64,000 bases of DNA. It comes from Triangularia verruculosa (taxonomy: Eukaryota > Ascomycota > Sordariomycetes > Sordariales > Podosporaceae). A program made the position numbers and the translations under genes. Below the pieces are notes generated by a model. That model was given only the letters and a program-made list of their open reading frames with translations. It was not told the origin of the DNA and did not search any database. Shown here one piece after another: positions 20,272 through 31,619 of the stretch (position 1 is the stretch's first letter; the number at the start of each line of letters is the position of its first letter). The stretch is from assembly GCA_033296885.1 (NCBI GenBank), contig MU863879.1, positions 248,001 through 312,000 of the forward strand. Direction: 5' to 3'.

Positions 20272-22714
20272 ATGGTGTTTCCCAATGATTGGGACGTCAG
20301 CCCCGCCATCATGGGGCGGGTGACAGACTGTGAGCATTTTCTCTCCTCCAGCATCTCATTGGATGCGGATGGTGGCTAATCATGCTGTGTGATTCTATCT
20401 AGATGCGGTAGAGCTCTGGCACGAACACCGTATCCCTATCATTCTCTCGACGCTGTTTATCCTGGGTTTCTTGAGGATTTACTTACACCTGACCGATTCA
20501 CGAGGGCAGGAGAAGTTAGTGGCGCTGCCGAAGGTTTTGGAGGAAAAGAAGAAGAAGACGACGACGGCGACAGAGCAGTTGGAGAAGGTTGTGGTTAAGA
20601 AGGCTTCTAGCTCGGAGTCTTCGTCTGGGGATGAGGAGAGGAAGACTGCAGAGAAGAAGAAAAAGGCTGCCGGGCCGAGGAGGATAAAGGGGGATGCGAA
20701 TAAGAGAGGTAAAAAGGATGGTCAAGTGGAGGAGGAGAGAAAGATTCAAGTGCTGGTGTTTTACTCTTGCTTGACGGGGAGTACGGAGAAGATTGCGAAG
20801 CAGTTTGCGGGAGAGTTTGGGGAGGTTTTGACGAAGACAGAAGGGAAGACGACGTTTTTGCCGCCGCAGTTGCTCGACCTTACGGAAGTTGATTATGACG
20901 AGTATTTCATCAGCCCGCCGAAGGCGGAGGGAGGGGAGAAGGTGGATTACTTCTATCTGATCCTGCTGCCAAGTTTCAATATCGACAGTATCAACGACAC
21001 TTTCTTGGAGCACCTTCAGGAAACGCACCACGATTTCAGGATCGATACCTCCCCGCTTGCGCCGATAGTGGGATACTCTGTGTTTGGGTTTGGCGACAGG
21101 GAAGGATGGCCGACAGAGGAGGAAGGGTATTGTTTCCAGGCGAAAGAGGTTGATAAGTGGATGGCGAAGCTGAGTGGGAGGAAGAGGGCGTATCCGTTGG
21201 GTATGGGCGATTGGAAAAGAGATGGGAAAGAAAGGTTGGCAGAGTGGAAGAATGGACTGGTAGACGTGTTGCGACAAATCGCGCAGAATGGTGGACTGGG
21301 AGAAGGTGTTCCTGGTTCTGGGGATCCGATTGAGAGTGATGACGAGGAGATCGAGGATGACGGGGAGGTGCTGTTTGATGAGAGTGCCGAGCAGAATGGA
21401 AAGTCCAAGAGTTCGGGGAGTCTGGAAGATCTGGAAGATATCGGTCAAATCATGGCAGCGAACGGCAACACTGGGAAGAAGTCATCAGCGCCAATTGCAG
21501 TCGATTTCACAACTGAAGGCAAGCCAAAAAGGAACGCTGCTGCCCCGGCAGTCATCAAGGAAATGGTACCCAAGAATTCGCCTACATACAACTCCCTAAC
21601 AAAACAAGGCTACGCGATTGTCGGTTCTCACTCAGGCGTCAAGATTTGCCGCTGGACGAAGTCTGCCCTTCGTGGCCGTGGCTCCTGCTACAAATACTCT
21701 TTCTACGGTATCAACTCCCATCAATGTATGGAGACCACGCCATCCCTTTCCTGCTCCAACAAGTGCGTCTTCTGCTGGCGTCACGGGACCAACCCCGTCG
21801 GGACCAACTGGCGCTGGGTTGTTGATCCCCCAGATCTCATCTTCAGCGGTGTCAAGGAAAACCACTACAAGAAAATCAAAATGATGCGCGGCGTCCCTGG
21901 CGTAAGAGCAGAGCGCTTCGCCGAAGCCATGCGCATCCGCCACTGCGCTCTCTCACTAGTCGGCGAGCCCATCTTCTACCCCCACATCAACGAATTCCTC
22001 GGTATGCTCCACAAGGAGCGAATCTCGTCCTTCCTTGTCTGTAACGCACAGCATCCCGATCAACTCGCCGCCCTCCAACACGTCACGCAGCTCTATGTCA
22101 GCATCGACGCCTCAAACAAGGAATCGCTCCGCCGCATCGACCGTCCCCTCCATCGCGATTTCTGGGAGCGATTCAACCGCTGTCTCGACATCCTTCGCGA
22201 ACGCCGCTTCCAGCAACGAACCGTCTTCCGCCTCACCCTCGTTAAGGACTTCAACCTGGAAGACGAGGTCGAGGGATACGCTGACCTTGTCCAGAAGGGC
22301 CTCCCCTGCTTCGTCGAGATCAAGGGCGTGACCTACTGCGGCACATCAACTTCGTCTTCTGCGGGCCTAACAATGCAGAACGTGCCGTTCTATCACGAGG
22401 TATGCGACTTTGTGTTGGCTTTGGAGAAGGCGCTAAAGAAGAGGGGGCTGGACTATGGGATCGCGGCGGAACACGCGCACAGTTGCTGTATTTTGCTGGC
22501 GAGTGACCGGTTTTATAAAGAGGGGAAGTGGCATACGAGGATTGATTATGAAAAGTTTTTTGACTTGCTGGAGGAGAGAGGGCCGGATGGGGAGTTTACG
22601 CCGGAGGAGTATATGGGGCCGGAAACGCCCGAGTGGGCGACGTGGGGGAAGGGAGGGTTTGATCCGAGGGATCAGAGGGTTGATAGGAAGGGGAGGCCGG
22701 TGGAGGTTTCGTGA
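20272..22714 (+). CDS. tyw1: tRNA 4-demethylwyosine synthase (radical SAM)
   Basis: TYW1 converts N1-methylguanosine-37 of tRNA-Phe to 4-demethylwyosine using SAM, pyruvate and an iron-sulfur cluster. Exons are 20272-20329 and 20403-22714, giving 789 residues. Near the N-terminus is a hydrophobic anchor (HRIPIILSTLFILGFLRIYL), as in fungal orthologues. A Lys/Glu-rich linker leads to a flavodoxin-like domain (from about 132: IQVLVFYSCLTGSTEKIAK) that binds FMN. The radical SAM motif is SLSCSNKCVFCWRH with Cys470, Cys474 and Cys477. Further family blocks are TNPVGTNWRWVVDPP and VEIKGVTYCGTS. The first exon is short; the split Tyr codon and the family's DAVELW-type sequence support it. Confidence 0.94.
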
Positions 22715-23874
22715 GTTGAGGGGGGGAAGGAGAAAGGTGAGAGTGTATATGTGTGGTGTTTTGATGGTTATGAGGTTTTGGGAGCATATCTGGGTAACGG
22801 TAGAGAATGGAATGGGGACAAAATGGAAAAGTTTTCATGAATTATTCAAGTTTGAATTGAAGGATGATATTGTTTGTATATTTTCTTTGAAGGTAGGGTG
22901 TATGCTATTCTAAGTCTGAGTTTTGATAGAGAGAGTGTCGTGCCGAAGTGTACCAGGGGACATATCTGAAAACTTGAAGGGTGTTTGCATGTACATAGAT
23001 GTGTGTGTGGTGTGTTTGCATCTCTAGGTATAATCAACATTTTAATTGCCGCTTGCATCTCGTCTTTTCAAGAGGCAAGTGGTGCAGTCCTGTTTCAGGG
23101 GTAACCTCAGGGGCAGCTCTAACCACAAACTCCCGTCGTCGGAGAAGAGCAATGAGGGGCAGCTCCCCGTCATGTCTCTCCATCAACCGCGGGAAGTCCA
23201 TAACCTGCCCATCACATGCTTCTCGTGTCACACTAACACACACAACGGGTTATTTTTTTTTATCAAAAAAAAAGCTTTTTCATTTTTTTGTTCATCATTG
23301 GGTGGTGAATATGGTGGTTACAAAAAACTCATTATAGACCGATCAATAAGCAAAAGCTCCCCGTGTTTGCCGCCCCAATCCCCAGTTTTCCATTTCATGA
23401 AACGATTGCCCCTCTCCCCCCTGCCTCCCGGCCCTCCCACCCCCGCACCCATATCCATCCCATGATATTGTTTATATGTACAAGCGTCTTTTTATACACT
23501 CCCTTCCTTTTTTGTTTCGGGTAAAAAGCAAAGGGAAAATCGAGTTCGTCCCTATCGGTGGGAAGAGAAAATAACAAAAATCAGAGCAGAGAGATTGTCG
23601 TTTCTTTTTTGCGCTGTCAACGAGTGGAGTGCTGTGGCCGTATTTGTTGCTTCAGTTGCTATGCGCCCCGTAAATGACAGTTCCCTGTTGTCTCGCCCAT
23701 AATATGCCGAGGTCCTCCATGCTTTGTCTGGCTGCTTGATTTTTTGCGTTCTCGTTCCCATGCGACAGGTCTTCACTCGTACTCCAGTCCCAGTCGTCGT
23801 CATCTTGTCGGTTGTGGGTTCGTGATCGTCGTTTCCAGATTGTTTGTCTTGTTTATTGCGGAGAATTCGGTTGT
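22715..23874. other. Convergent 3' region between tyw1 and tom20
   Basis: The stretch is flanked by two stop codons. It holds GT-rich words (22730-23020), A/T homopolymers at 23250-23290 and C/T-rich sequence near 23400-23460. All fit untranslated 3' sequence. Frames of 139-166 codons here overlap on both strands and have no domain I can see. Confidence 0.5.
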
Positions 23875-24574
23875 TTAGTCCATGTCTGTTGGGTTGACGC
23901 CCATCTCCTCCATCTCGCGCATAAGGGCGGCCATGTCGACGCCGGGGGGGCCGGCAGTGTAGTTGGTGCCGATCTTGAGCGCACCGTCGTAGGCAATCAT
24001 TTCGGCAAGGATGTCGAGAATTGGCTTTTGAGATAGTTAGCATGACAGTCAAGTGATGGGCTGGAAAAGCAGTAATCTTACCTTGGAGACAGTCTTGTCG
24101 TAGATGTTGATCAGGTCACCGGGGGTGGGGTAGACCTTGAGGGCCTTGTAGAAGCCAAGGGCGGCCTCGAGAGACTTGGAGGGATCGGCGGCGAGGGTTT
24201 CACCGATCTGAACCTGCTCGAGGAAGTAGGCCTCCTTCTCCTCCGAGTTGTCGGGGAAGCCCTCGGCCTTGGCTTCGTCTACGGCGAGGTAGATGGCATG
24301 CTTCTGGGCTTCGGCATCGGCGAGGGCCTGGTCCTTTGCGCTGCGGGCCTGGCGGCGGTCGTTGCGGCGCAGCTCTCTCCTGAACTCGGCGCTGCTGCGG
24401 CGGCGGTAGTCGAAGTACACGGCATACGCTACGATGAGGGCAGTTAGCTTTTTTGCGGCCCGGCGCAGGGAGGGTTGGGACGTTGGACGTTGGAGTGGGC
24501 TGGAACGTACCCAAAAGGCCAGTAGCAACCGCGGCTACAGCAATGACAGCAGGTCTTGTCGCTGTTGATTCCAT
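23875..24574 (-). CDS. tom20: Mitochondrial import receptor subunit TOM20
   Basis: The protein is the presequence receptor of the TOM complex in the outer mitochondrial membrane. Exons are 24574-24511, 24428-24082 and 24024-23875, giving 186 residues. A single N-terminal anchor (RPAVIAVAAVATGLLAYAVY, residues 7-26) is followed by the basic FDYRRRSSAEFRRELRR linker. The TPR-like cytosolic domain includes EEKEAYFLEQVQIGETLA and LEAALGFYKALKVYPTPGDL. The C-terminus is acidic and Met-rich (MAALMREMEEMGVNPTDMD), as in Neurospora TOM20. The last exon is needed to complete the protein: SK|PILDILAEMIAYDG. The gene is head to head with exo84. Confidence 0.95.
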
Positions 24575-25155
24575 TGCAACGAAGTCTAGGGAGATTATGG
24601 TGAGGGGTAGAGGTGGGTGGTAAAAAGGCGAGCCGCTGAGTCTCTGGCGAAGGGCGGCAGTTCTATTCCACTGGAAACCGAGATCGAGGCGGGGGAGATC
24701 GGTCGGTAGGTGGTGTGGTATGAAATGGATGGCTGGACGGATGGGGAGCTGAGCTGCAGTCTGCTGAAGGTTCACAGTGCCGCAGGTAATTTTTCATCCC
24801 GTTGCCGGCCGAGATCCAGTTTCGCTGCCAAGCCCTGTCCACGGGACCCAGATTCTAGGCGGGGCGATGACGCTAGCCTAGGTAAAGTGCACGGTCCAGG
24901 CGGCTGCATTGTGGAAGACTCCACTGGCGAAACGCAGGGGAACGTCGCTGGTGGTTGGAGGAAGCATCTGAGTGTTCAGAGCTGTGAAGCCATCAACAAA
25001 CAGCTTTGCGCGCACTGGAGCCAAAGCTGGCACATGTCGTTCTATCGGAAACTCGAGTCTCTGTTGAACAGGGCACTAGAATTTCTTTGATTCCACCTCG
25101 CTTTTACTTTTTCTGGTTTCTCTGGCTTGTCTTGTCGTCGTGCCAAACCTCCAAC
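24575..25155. promoter_or_regulatory. Divergent promoter, tom20 and exo84
   Basis: The 581 bases separate two start codons facing apart. No convincing frame or named motif is seen. The exo84 side has a T/C-rich leader (CTTTTACTTTTTCTGG) typical of fungal 5' untranslated regions. Confidence 0.45.
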
Positions 25156-27337
25156 ATGTCTGAAGATCGGGATCGGCTCAAGATCTCGCTGAGGAGCGGC
25201 GGGAAAAGGAAGAACAAGACAGCGGCCCCCATCAAGATCTCGGGACCAATCTTGCAGCAAAATGATGCGAGCTCTCAGAGATCCGGGACCCGGTCAATCG
25301 CCGAAGAGGCCCCGCCGGCCCGGCCCCGGCCCCCGCCACAGAGCGGGAAGGTGAGTTCGCAGCCGCTTTGGTACTACAGTTCCGTACTCCCTTGCTGACA
25401 GCCTTCTCTCGGGACAAGACCTCTGATCTCGTCAAACGGCGATACTCGACCCGCTTCAACAACCTCCCCACCGAATTCGATCCAACCGCCAACCCGATGC
25501 CGGCTCTCAGCAACCTCGACCAATATGTTCAAGCTCAAGCTCTGGATCGCCGGCCCCCGCCCTCTAGAGGAGGTGAAAGTGGCCGAAACATCGGCGGGGT
25601 AGCTCCAGAAGTCGATGTGAAGGCCCTCCGAGACCCCAGCCTCGTTGCCGAGAACTATGTCGCCGAGATCCTTAGTGAGGCCACCGAAGACGAGATTCGC
25701 GAATATGAGGTTGCTTTGCGCCAGCTGAAGAGTCGTGCCTCGATAGATCTGCAACAGAATGTCTACCAGAACCGCACACAGTTCATCAAGATCAGCAAGG
25801 AAGCCGAAAAGCTCAAGGGCGAGATGCGCACGCTCAAGAACTTGATGTCAGAATTGAAAACCAACACGACGGCGCTTCGCTCGGCTTCCAACAATACTCA
25901 GACTGTCAGCTTCAACAACGAAATCCCCTCAGGACTTAGTAAGCGAGACAAGCGCAGCTCGGTGGCTGACCGAACGGCACTCTGGAGCGCGCAAATGCAA
26001 GCCCTTTACAAGAACGTCGAAGGTTCCCAGAAGTTCCTACCGAATGTTCCTGGCCGTCACGTTGTTCAAAATGCAGGTCCGTGGGTAGAGCTCGATAATG
26101 CGACCTACAAGTCTAGACGGTCCATGCAGATTTTTCTACTGAACGACCACCTTCTCATTGCGTCGCGCAAGAAACGGAAGACGGATGGACCAGGCGGGCC
26201 CGACGGTAGGGGCCCAATGACAAAACTGGTGGCTGACCGCTGCTCGCATTTGCTGGACGTGGAGGTGGTGGATATGGCTGGGACAGGCGATTCGTCAACT
26301 GGTAGGAATAAGTTGGCCGACGCCATCATGGTTCGCGGCGGTGGAGGAAACGAATCCTTTATTTACAGGACTGAGAAGCCCGAAGACCCCGAGAAGGGGA
26401 CGTTGATTCTCAACATTCGCAAGACAGTAGAGGAGTTGCGCAGGAACCTCCAGTCGGAAAGAGAAGCTACCAACAAGGCCAAGGAGACCATCAACTATTT
26501 TGCATCTCGCGACCCAGGTCTTCTGCAAAAGACGGAGCTTCTCGAGACGCTCTCGGATATCAAAGATATGCTCATCGAGGTGGATGGAAAGCAGCAGAAT
26601 CTCCGTTGGGTTGAAAGCGAGATGGACGAGCTCGACATCAACGTTGCTCTTCAGCAGATAGAGCTGGCTGTGGCTCGAATTGAGAAGTTGAAGAGCTTGG
26701 CGCAGGGGCTACGTAAGAACGTCATTGCGCACGACTTTATCACCTTCAAGGTCGAGGAACGGTGTGCCAAGCTGGCGGCCCTGATTGCCCGTGAGCTCAC
26801 GACCATGCATCACCATCAGCGGAAGACGAAGCAGAATGTCTCTTGGTTGACCCGGCTTGGTTTTGAGGATCGCGCGAGGGAGGCCTACTTGGAGGCTCGC
26901 AGTGAGATTATCCAGAAGCGGTCTAGGTGAGCTGAGCCCCACGGAGAGAATTGAGCGAATAATAGAGCTAACCGGGACATAGACAATGCATCTTCAAGGG
27001 CGACCTGCATCTCTACATTTGGGAGATCTCGTTTGTTTATTTTACCATCATTCGGAACACCGTCAGCTGTTTCCAGGCGTGTTTCCCGCCTCCCATGATG
27101 AGCGCCTGTGTCAAGTGGGCCAAGGAAGAAGTGGATGCTTTCAATGCGATCCTTGCTCGACAGCTCAGCAGCACTGAGGAAGGTGATGAGGTTTGGGTTC
27201 AGTGTATGGAACGGGCCAAAGAGCATGCTGATATGCTCTCGGAGGTTGGCCTCGACTTCCGCAACTTAGTTGGGCAGAATGTCAAGCAAGGAGCTGACAG
27301 TAGCTCCAATGGTCCGGTCGGCTTAGGCTTGTCATGA
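25156..27337 (+). CDS. exo84: Exocyst complex component EXO84
   Basis: The exocyst tethers secretory vesicles to the plasma membrane at growth sites. Exons are 25156-25350, 25419-26926 and 26983-27337, giving 685 residues. The N-terminal tail is basic (ISLRSGGKRKNKTAAPIKIS), then the spliced SGKTSDLVKRRYSTRFNNLP block, conserved in fungal EXO84. Coiled-coil segments lie at about 165-235 (QFIKISKEAEKLKGEMRTLK). A PH-like region lies around 270-390 (YKSRRSMQIFLLNDHLLIAS), followed by the helical Exo84 C-terminal repeats. Exon 3 (DLHLYIWEISFVYFTIIRNT) completes the cullin-repeat-like end. Acceptor choice for exon 2 (GACAAG, not the nearer GACAG) is forced by frame. Confidence 0.94.
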
Positions 27338-28065
27338 GCTGAGCTTGGGAGCTCCATTTGTTTAAATAGTAACGGAAAATAATGCAGAATTAATGTGAAA
27401 TGAGAAAGGGTCTTCATATGAGGAGGATATCAATGAATATAGGGAGATATATACAAGGCTGAGAGCTTGCCTGTCAAACATGGAATGCTTGACAATGATT
27501 GGACGGAGCACACACCGCCTTGCCAGGAATAAGGAGGCGGGGCAAGGAATGCGCACCTAACATCCCACCTCCAACCCGCGTTGGGCCTTGCAGCTGGTGG
27601 CAGCCCAGAGCTGACAAGCGCTCCCTCTCCGCAATTTCCACACAGAGACCAGACGAAGCACAGCACAGCACAGCACCAACAACAGAGCGAGGAGGTCAGC
27701 TCTGTCTCCTTGCGCAAAACAACGAAATAATTCACTCCTGATCTTGTCGCATCTCCTTGATACCCTCTCTCCCTCGCATTTCCCCCGCACCCCTGCTTTG
27801 TTATTGCCAGTGCGAGCGACGTATTTTGGCTGACCCTTCAACTGCGACTTGCCACCACCCACCTGCCCAATTTTGAGCCCAGAGAGAGAGGAGCAAGCCG
27901 CGCCGCGCCTGTGGACTCCCAACCTAACGTCATTGCGTTGCTACTTCTCTCACGAACCACACTGCCCCCAGCACTCCCGCACTGCCATTAGCATCATCAC
28001 CACTCTGCTCCCGACATCCACCGACCGTTTCGATCGATATCTAGATTTATTGAGCAATCGCCAGT
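27338..28065. other. exo84 3' region and PP2A leader
   Basis: No gene is supported. The right half is CT- and CAC-rich, with CACAGCACAGCACAGCACC at 27658-27676, as expected for the promoter and 5' leader of the phosphatase gene. Confidence 0.45.
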
Positions 28066-29576
28066 ATGGATACGACTATGGAAGATGTTGGGCGCGTTCC
28101 CACCGACTTGCCGCCCGTCCAAGTTCAGGAGACCACTATTCCCACTCTCGACGGCTGGATTGAGAGCTTGATGGCCTGCAAGCAGCTGGCCGAGTCAGAT
28201 GTGCAAAGACTGTGCGAAAAGGTCCGTTGACATGCCCCTGACCTGACCCGTCACCCCCGACCATCGCCGTGGCGACCAAGGCCCCTCCCCGCCTTAGCTA
28301 TCGACTTTCCACCTACCATTGGCCAAGCGAAAGCTATGGTCGCGTGCCATTTCGATGCTCCGTATCAGACAAGCAAACTTGATGAAGTAGTTGCTAACCA
28401 TGTTGCTTCTCCAGGCACGTGAGGTTCTCCAGGAAGAATCCAATGTACAACCTGTCGTATGTATTTTCGATCGACCCTCCTGGGGGTTCCCGCCGTACTA
28501 TCTATCTATGGCGCTCAAAGGCTTATGTTGTGATGGATAGAAATGCCCGGTCACCGTGTGCGGCGACATCCACGGCCAGTTCCATGATTTGATGGAGCTG
28601 TTCAAGATCGGTGGTCCCAATCCGGACACCAATTATCTCTTCATGGGTATGGCACCGTCGACCTTCTTCTCGCCATGGCGCGGCCCGTGAGCTTTACAGC
28701 TGTCTTTCTAACACATGTGGATGTCGCATAGGTGATTATGTCGACAGAGGTTACTACTCGGTCGAGACCGTCACCCTCCTCGTCGCGCTCAAGATCAGAT
28801 ACCCCCGCCGCATCACCATCCTCCGCGGCAACCACGAGTCGCGCCAGATCACACAGGTCTACGGTTTCTACGACGAGTGCCTTCGCAAGTACGGCAATGC
28901 CAACGTTTGGAAGTACTTCACCGATCTTTTCGACTACCTTCCCCTCACCGCCCTCATCGACAACCAGATCTTCTGCTTGCACGGTGGCCTCTCCCCCAGC
29001 ATTGATACGCTCGACAACATCAGGGCTCTCGACCGTATTCAAGAAGTCCCCCATGAGGGTCCCATGTGCGATCTCCTTTGGTCGGACCCCGATGACCGCT
29101 GCGGCTGGGGTATTTCCCCCCGTGGTGCCGGGTACACGTTTGGCCAGGATATTTCAGAGGCGTTCAACCACAACAACGGCTTGACGTTAATTGCTCGCGC
29201 GCATCAGCTCGTGATGGAGGGTTATAACTGGTCTCAAGACCGAAATGTGGTCACAATCTTCTCTGGTAGGTTATGGCTGTGTCTGGCTAGAGTAGGTAAT
29301 AGTCTGCTAACTTGGCCACAGCACCCAATTACTGCTACAGATGCGGTAACCAGGCTGCGATAATGGAGATTGACGAGCATTTGAAATACACATTGTACGT
29401 ACTTGCGGAACAGCCTTTGAGAGGACCATTATTAACATCCCACAGCTTGCAGTTTGATCCCTGCCCTCGGGCCGGTGAACCTATGGTGTCTCGCCGTAAG
29501 AGGCCTTCTCCCCCTTGACCACGATGTTAAAGACATGCTAATGAAACACTTAGGGACCCCGGATTACTTCTTGTGA
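28066..29576 (+). CDS. pph1: Serine/threonine protein phosphatase PP2A catalytic subunit
   Basis: Seven exons (28066-28221, 28415-28456, 28541-28646, 28732-29265, 29322-29394, 29446-29495, 29554-29576) give 327 residues, matching the fungal PP2A-C size. The metal-binding phosphoesterase motifs are present: CGDIHGQ, GDYVDRG, RGNHESRQITQVYGFYDEC, then WSDPDDRCGWGISPRGAGYT and RAHQLVMEGYNW. Two tiny 3' exons rebuild YTLLQFDPCPRAGEPMV-type sequence and the invariant TPDYFL tail, whose Leu is carboxymethylated in PP2A. The split codons at every junction close correctly (FLQFDPCP; SRRTPDYFL). The enzyme works with A and B subunits in mitosis, morphology and nutrient signalling. The N-terminal 18-residue extension is typical of filamentous fungi. 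Confidence 0.96.
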
Positions 29577-31619
29577 TCTGCTTATTTGGACTCGGACATC
29601 GCAGTTCCCTCTGCGGTGGATTGCATACTAATAAGGGAAGCGAAGCGTCTGTTGATACAATACCATGGTTTACTTGTCAGCATGCCCGTCGGGGTTGCAG
29701 AGCGAAGAGCGAGGATCACTTGGAGACGGGTGCCAGACTACAATGCCCAATGTATCAACCGCAAGATGGTTCAACTTGTCTCTTGAGCAGACCGAGGGAC
29801 AGGCATCCATTCCCGTTCTATATCCGGTGGTCTCGGAGAAGGAAGGGACTTGAATAGGTGCATCCATCTTCACATCTCGTTTACAGCACTTAGAAGAACG
29901 AGATTAGACTAGGCTGGCCAAGTGAATGGGCATTTTACTTTCCAATCGTCAGTTTTTGGGTGTTTTGCCAGTGAGACGTGACGGTATGGTGCTGTTTTGA
30001 GGGGTAAGGAGAATGCAGCTTTGTCCAGCGATTGATCCATTGGCAAGCCTAGATGGAGAACGGGGTTGTTAACGGTGTAAGTTGATCGCCTGGATTTCTG
30101 CGAATGTTGACTGATCATTACTTGTAGTCCCTTCTCCGTTAGCGGAAGGGTGCCTGCTTAGGCCCTGGACAAAAACTGTCATGAATCAGGCCTCCAGAGG
30201 TAGTAAAGAGGTATTACGAGAAGCCTGTTGGATCTCTTTGAGTGCCTATAAGCTATCTTGGGATACCTACCGACCTCTCTTTTTTGTCTACGAGGTGCTA
30301 ACTAGGCTTGCCTTACTAGATTGTCAGAAAATACTGTTGTCGTCATCAGCCCCCAACCAGCTGCCGAGAGCCTGGTATCTCTTACTTGTCTCCAAACGAA
30401 CGGCGTTCGCGGCTTTTTCGATTCCGATATCCCGACTCTTCTTCGCGACCGACGATCAAAGTTCGGCGCCAAAGCCAACACCGACGCCTTCCGCAGCTCG
30501 CTGGGCTGAGTAATTCTAATCTGCAGCCTAGTGCTCATCACCTGAACTTAAACTTCGACGAAATACCCGAACTCCATGCAAGAAGCGAACAGCGTGAATG
30601 CCTACTTTCGACCAACATCTCTAGCTGGGTATTCAACGCGCCAGGATGGGAAGATACTACCGTCACAGCTCCCCAACCCTCTCACGCATCAACATCTTCT
30701 GTACCTCCAAGGTATTCTTGTCAACAAATCTGATGCGTCTCGAATTAGCTGCTTTCTCCTCTCCAAGCCAAGTTGGGCTGCGATGAAACCGAAAGGCTGG
30801 CTTATTCACCTGAAGGCTAGGTATCGAGACGAGCAGTATAGCTTTCGTGTCCCGAGAACCGGAGCTCCAATGGTTATCGCCACGCTAATTTAAGTCTCAG
30901 ACCAGAACAATTTTCGAACGCAACCGCCAGGGAACAGGATCAAACGCTTACATGATCATGAGCAAGACAGAGACAGAGACAGGGCATGTAAACAAACAAC
31001 GCAAAGATGGCCTTACCTCCCGATCGCCGCTACCATCTGCTTTCTTATACCCGCTACCTTCTGTCTCCGCTATGTCTCCCGCCCCCCTTGTTTTCCCTTC
31101 CTGATCTATTACGTCCATTGTTGTTTCGTTGTTTTCTAGCTGCAGGGTCCGTTCCGTTTCGTTGCAGAAGTCCTCTTAGTTTTTTTTGGGACGGCGCAGG
31201 TAAGAAAAAGGGAGTTGACGTTTCGGTGTCTGCACTGTCGTTGTCGTCGCTGTCGTCAGGCTCTTGGAGACGGGACGAAACGTAAGCTGCATCTCGAGTT
31301 TGAGAGATCGAGGCGTGGGCACCCGGTGAGTTGAGTTCCCGTATACCGACACAGCCTCCGTGCTCTCTTGCCTATTCCCTCTCCTCTCCCTCTCTTGACC
31401 TGTTTTTCCTCGGATCTTGGCAAGGTCTTTTGGTTTGTTTGCTTCTCTTGGGGTAGTCACTGACAACGTCTTTATATACTAGGAGAGTGCTTGGCTAGTT
31501 TCTTTCATATTTCCTAGTTCCTGGGTCCTTCTTTCCCCTCTTGGTATCGCTTCCTATTCGTTCATCGCCGGTAATATTTGGTTTCTGGTTGGCGGAGGAG
31601 GTTGGAAGAGAGGACAGTA
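29577..31619. other. 2-kb gene-free stretch between PP2A and a membrane protein gene
   Basis: I see no supported gene. Several overlapping frames at 30181-30893 lack splice logic, codon bias or domains. AGACAGAGACAGAGACAGG at 30964-30982 is a short tandem run. Pyrimidine-rich sequence from 31000 to 31619 is probably promoter and a long leader of the gene at 31620. A non-coding transcript cannot be excluded. Confidence 0.4.

Noticed and set aside
20516..21448. 310-codon minus-strand frame inside tyw1
   Set aside because: It is the antisense shadow of a confident coding exon with biased codon use.
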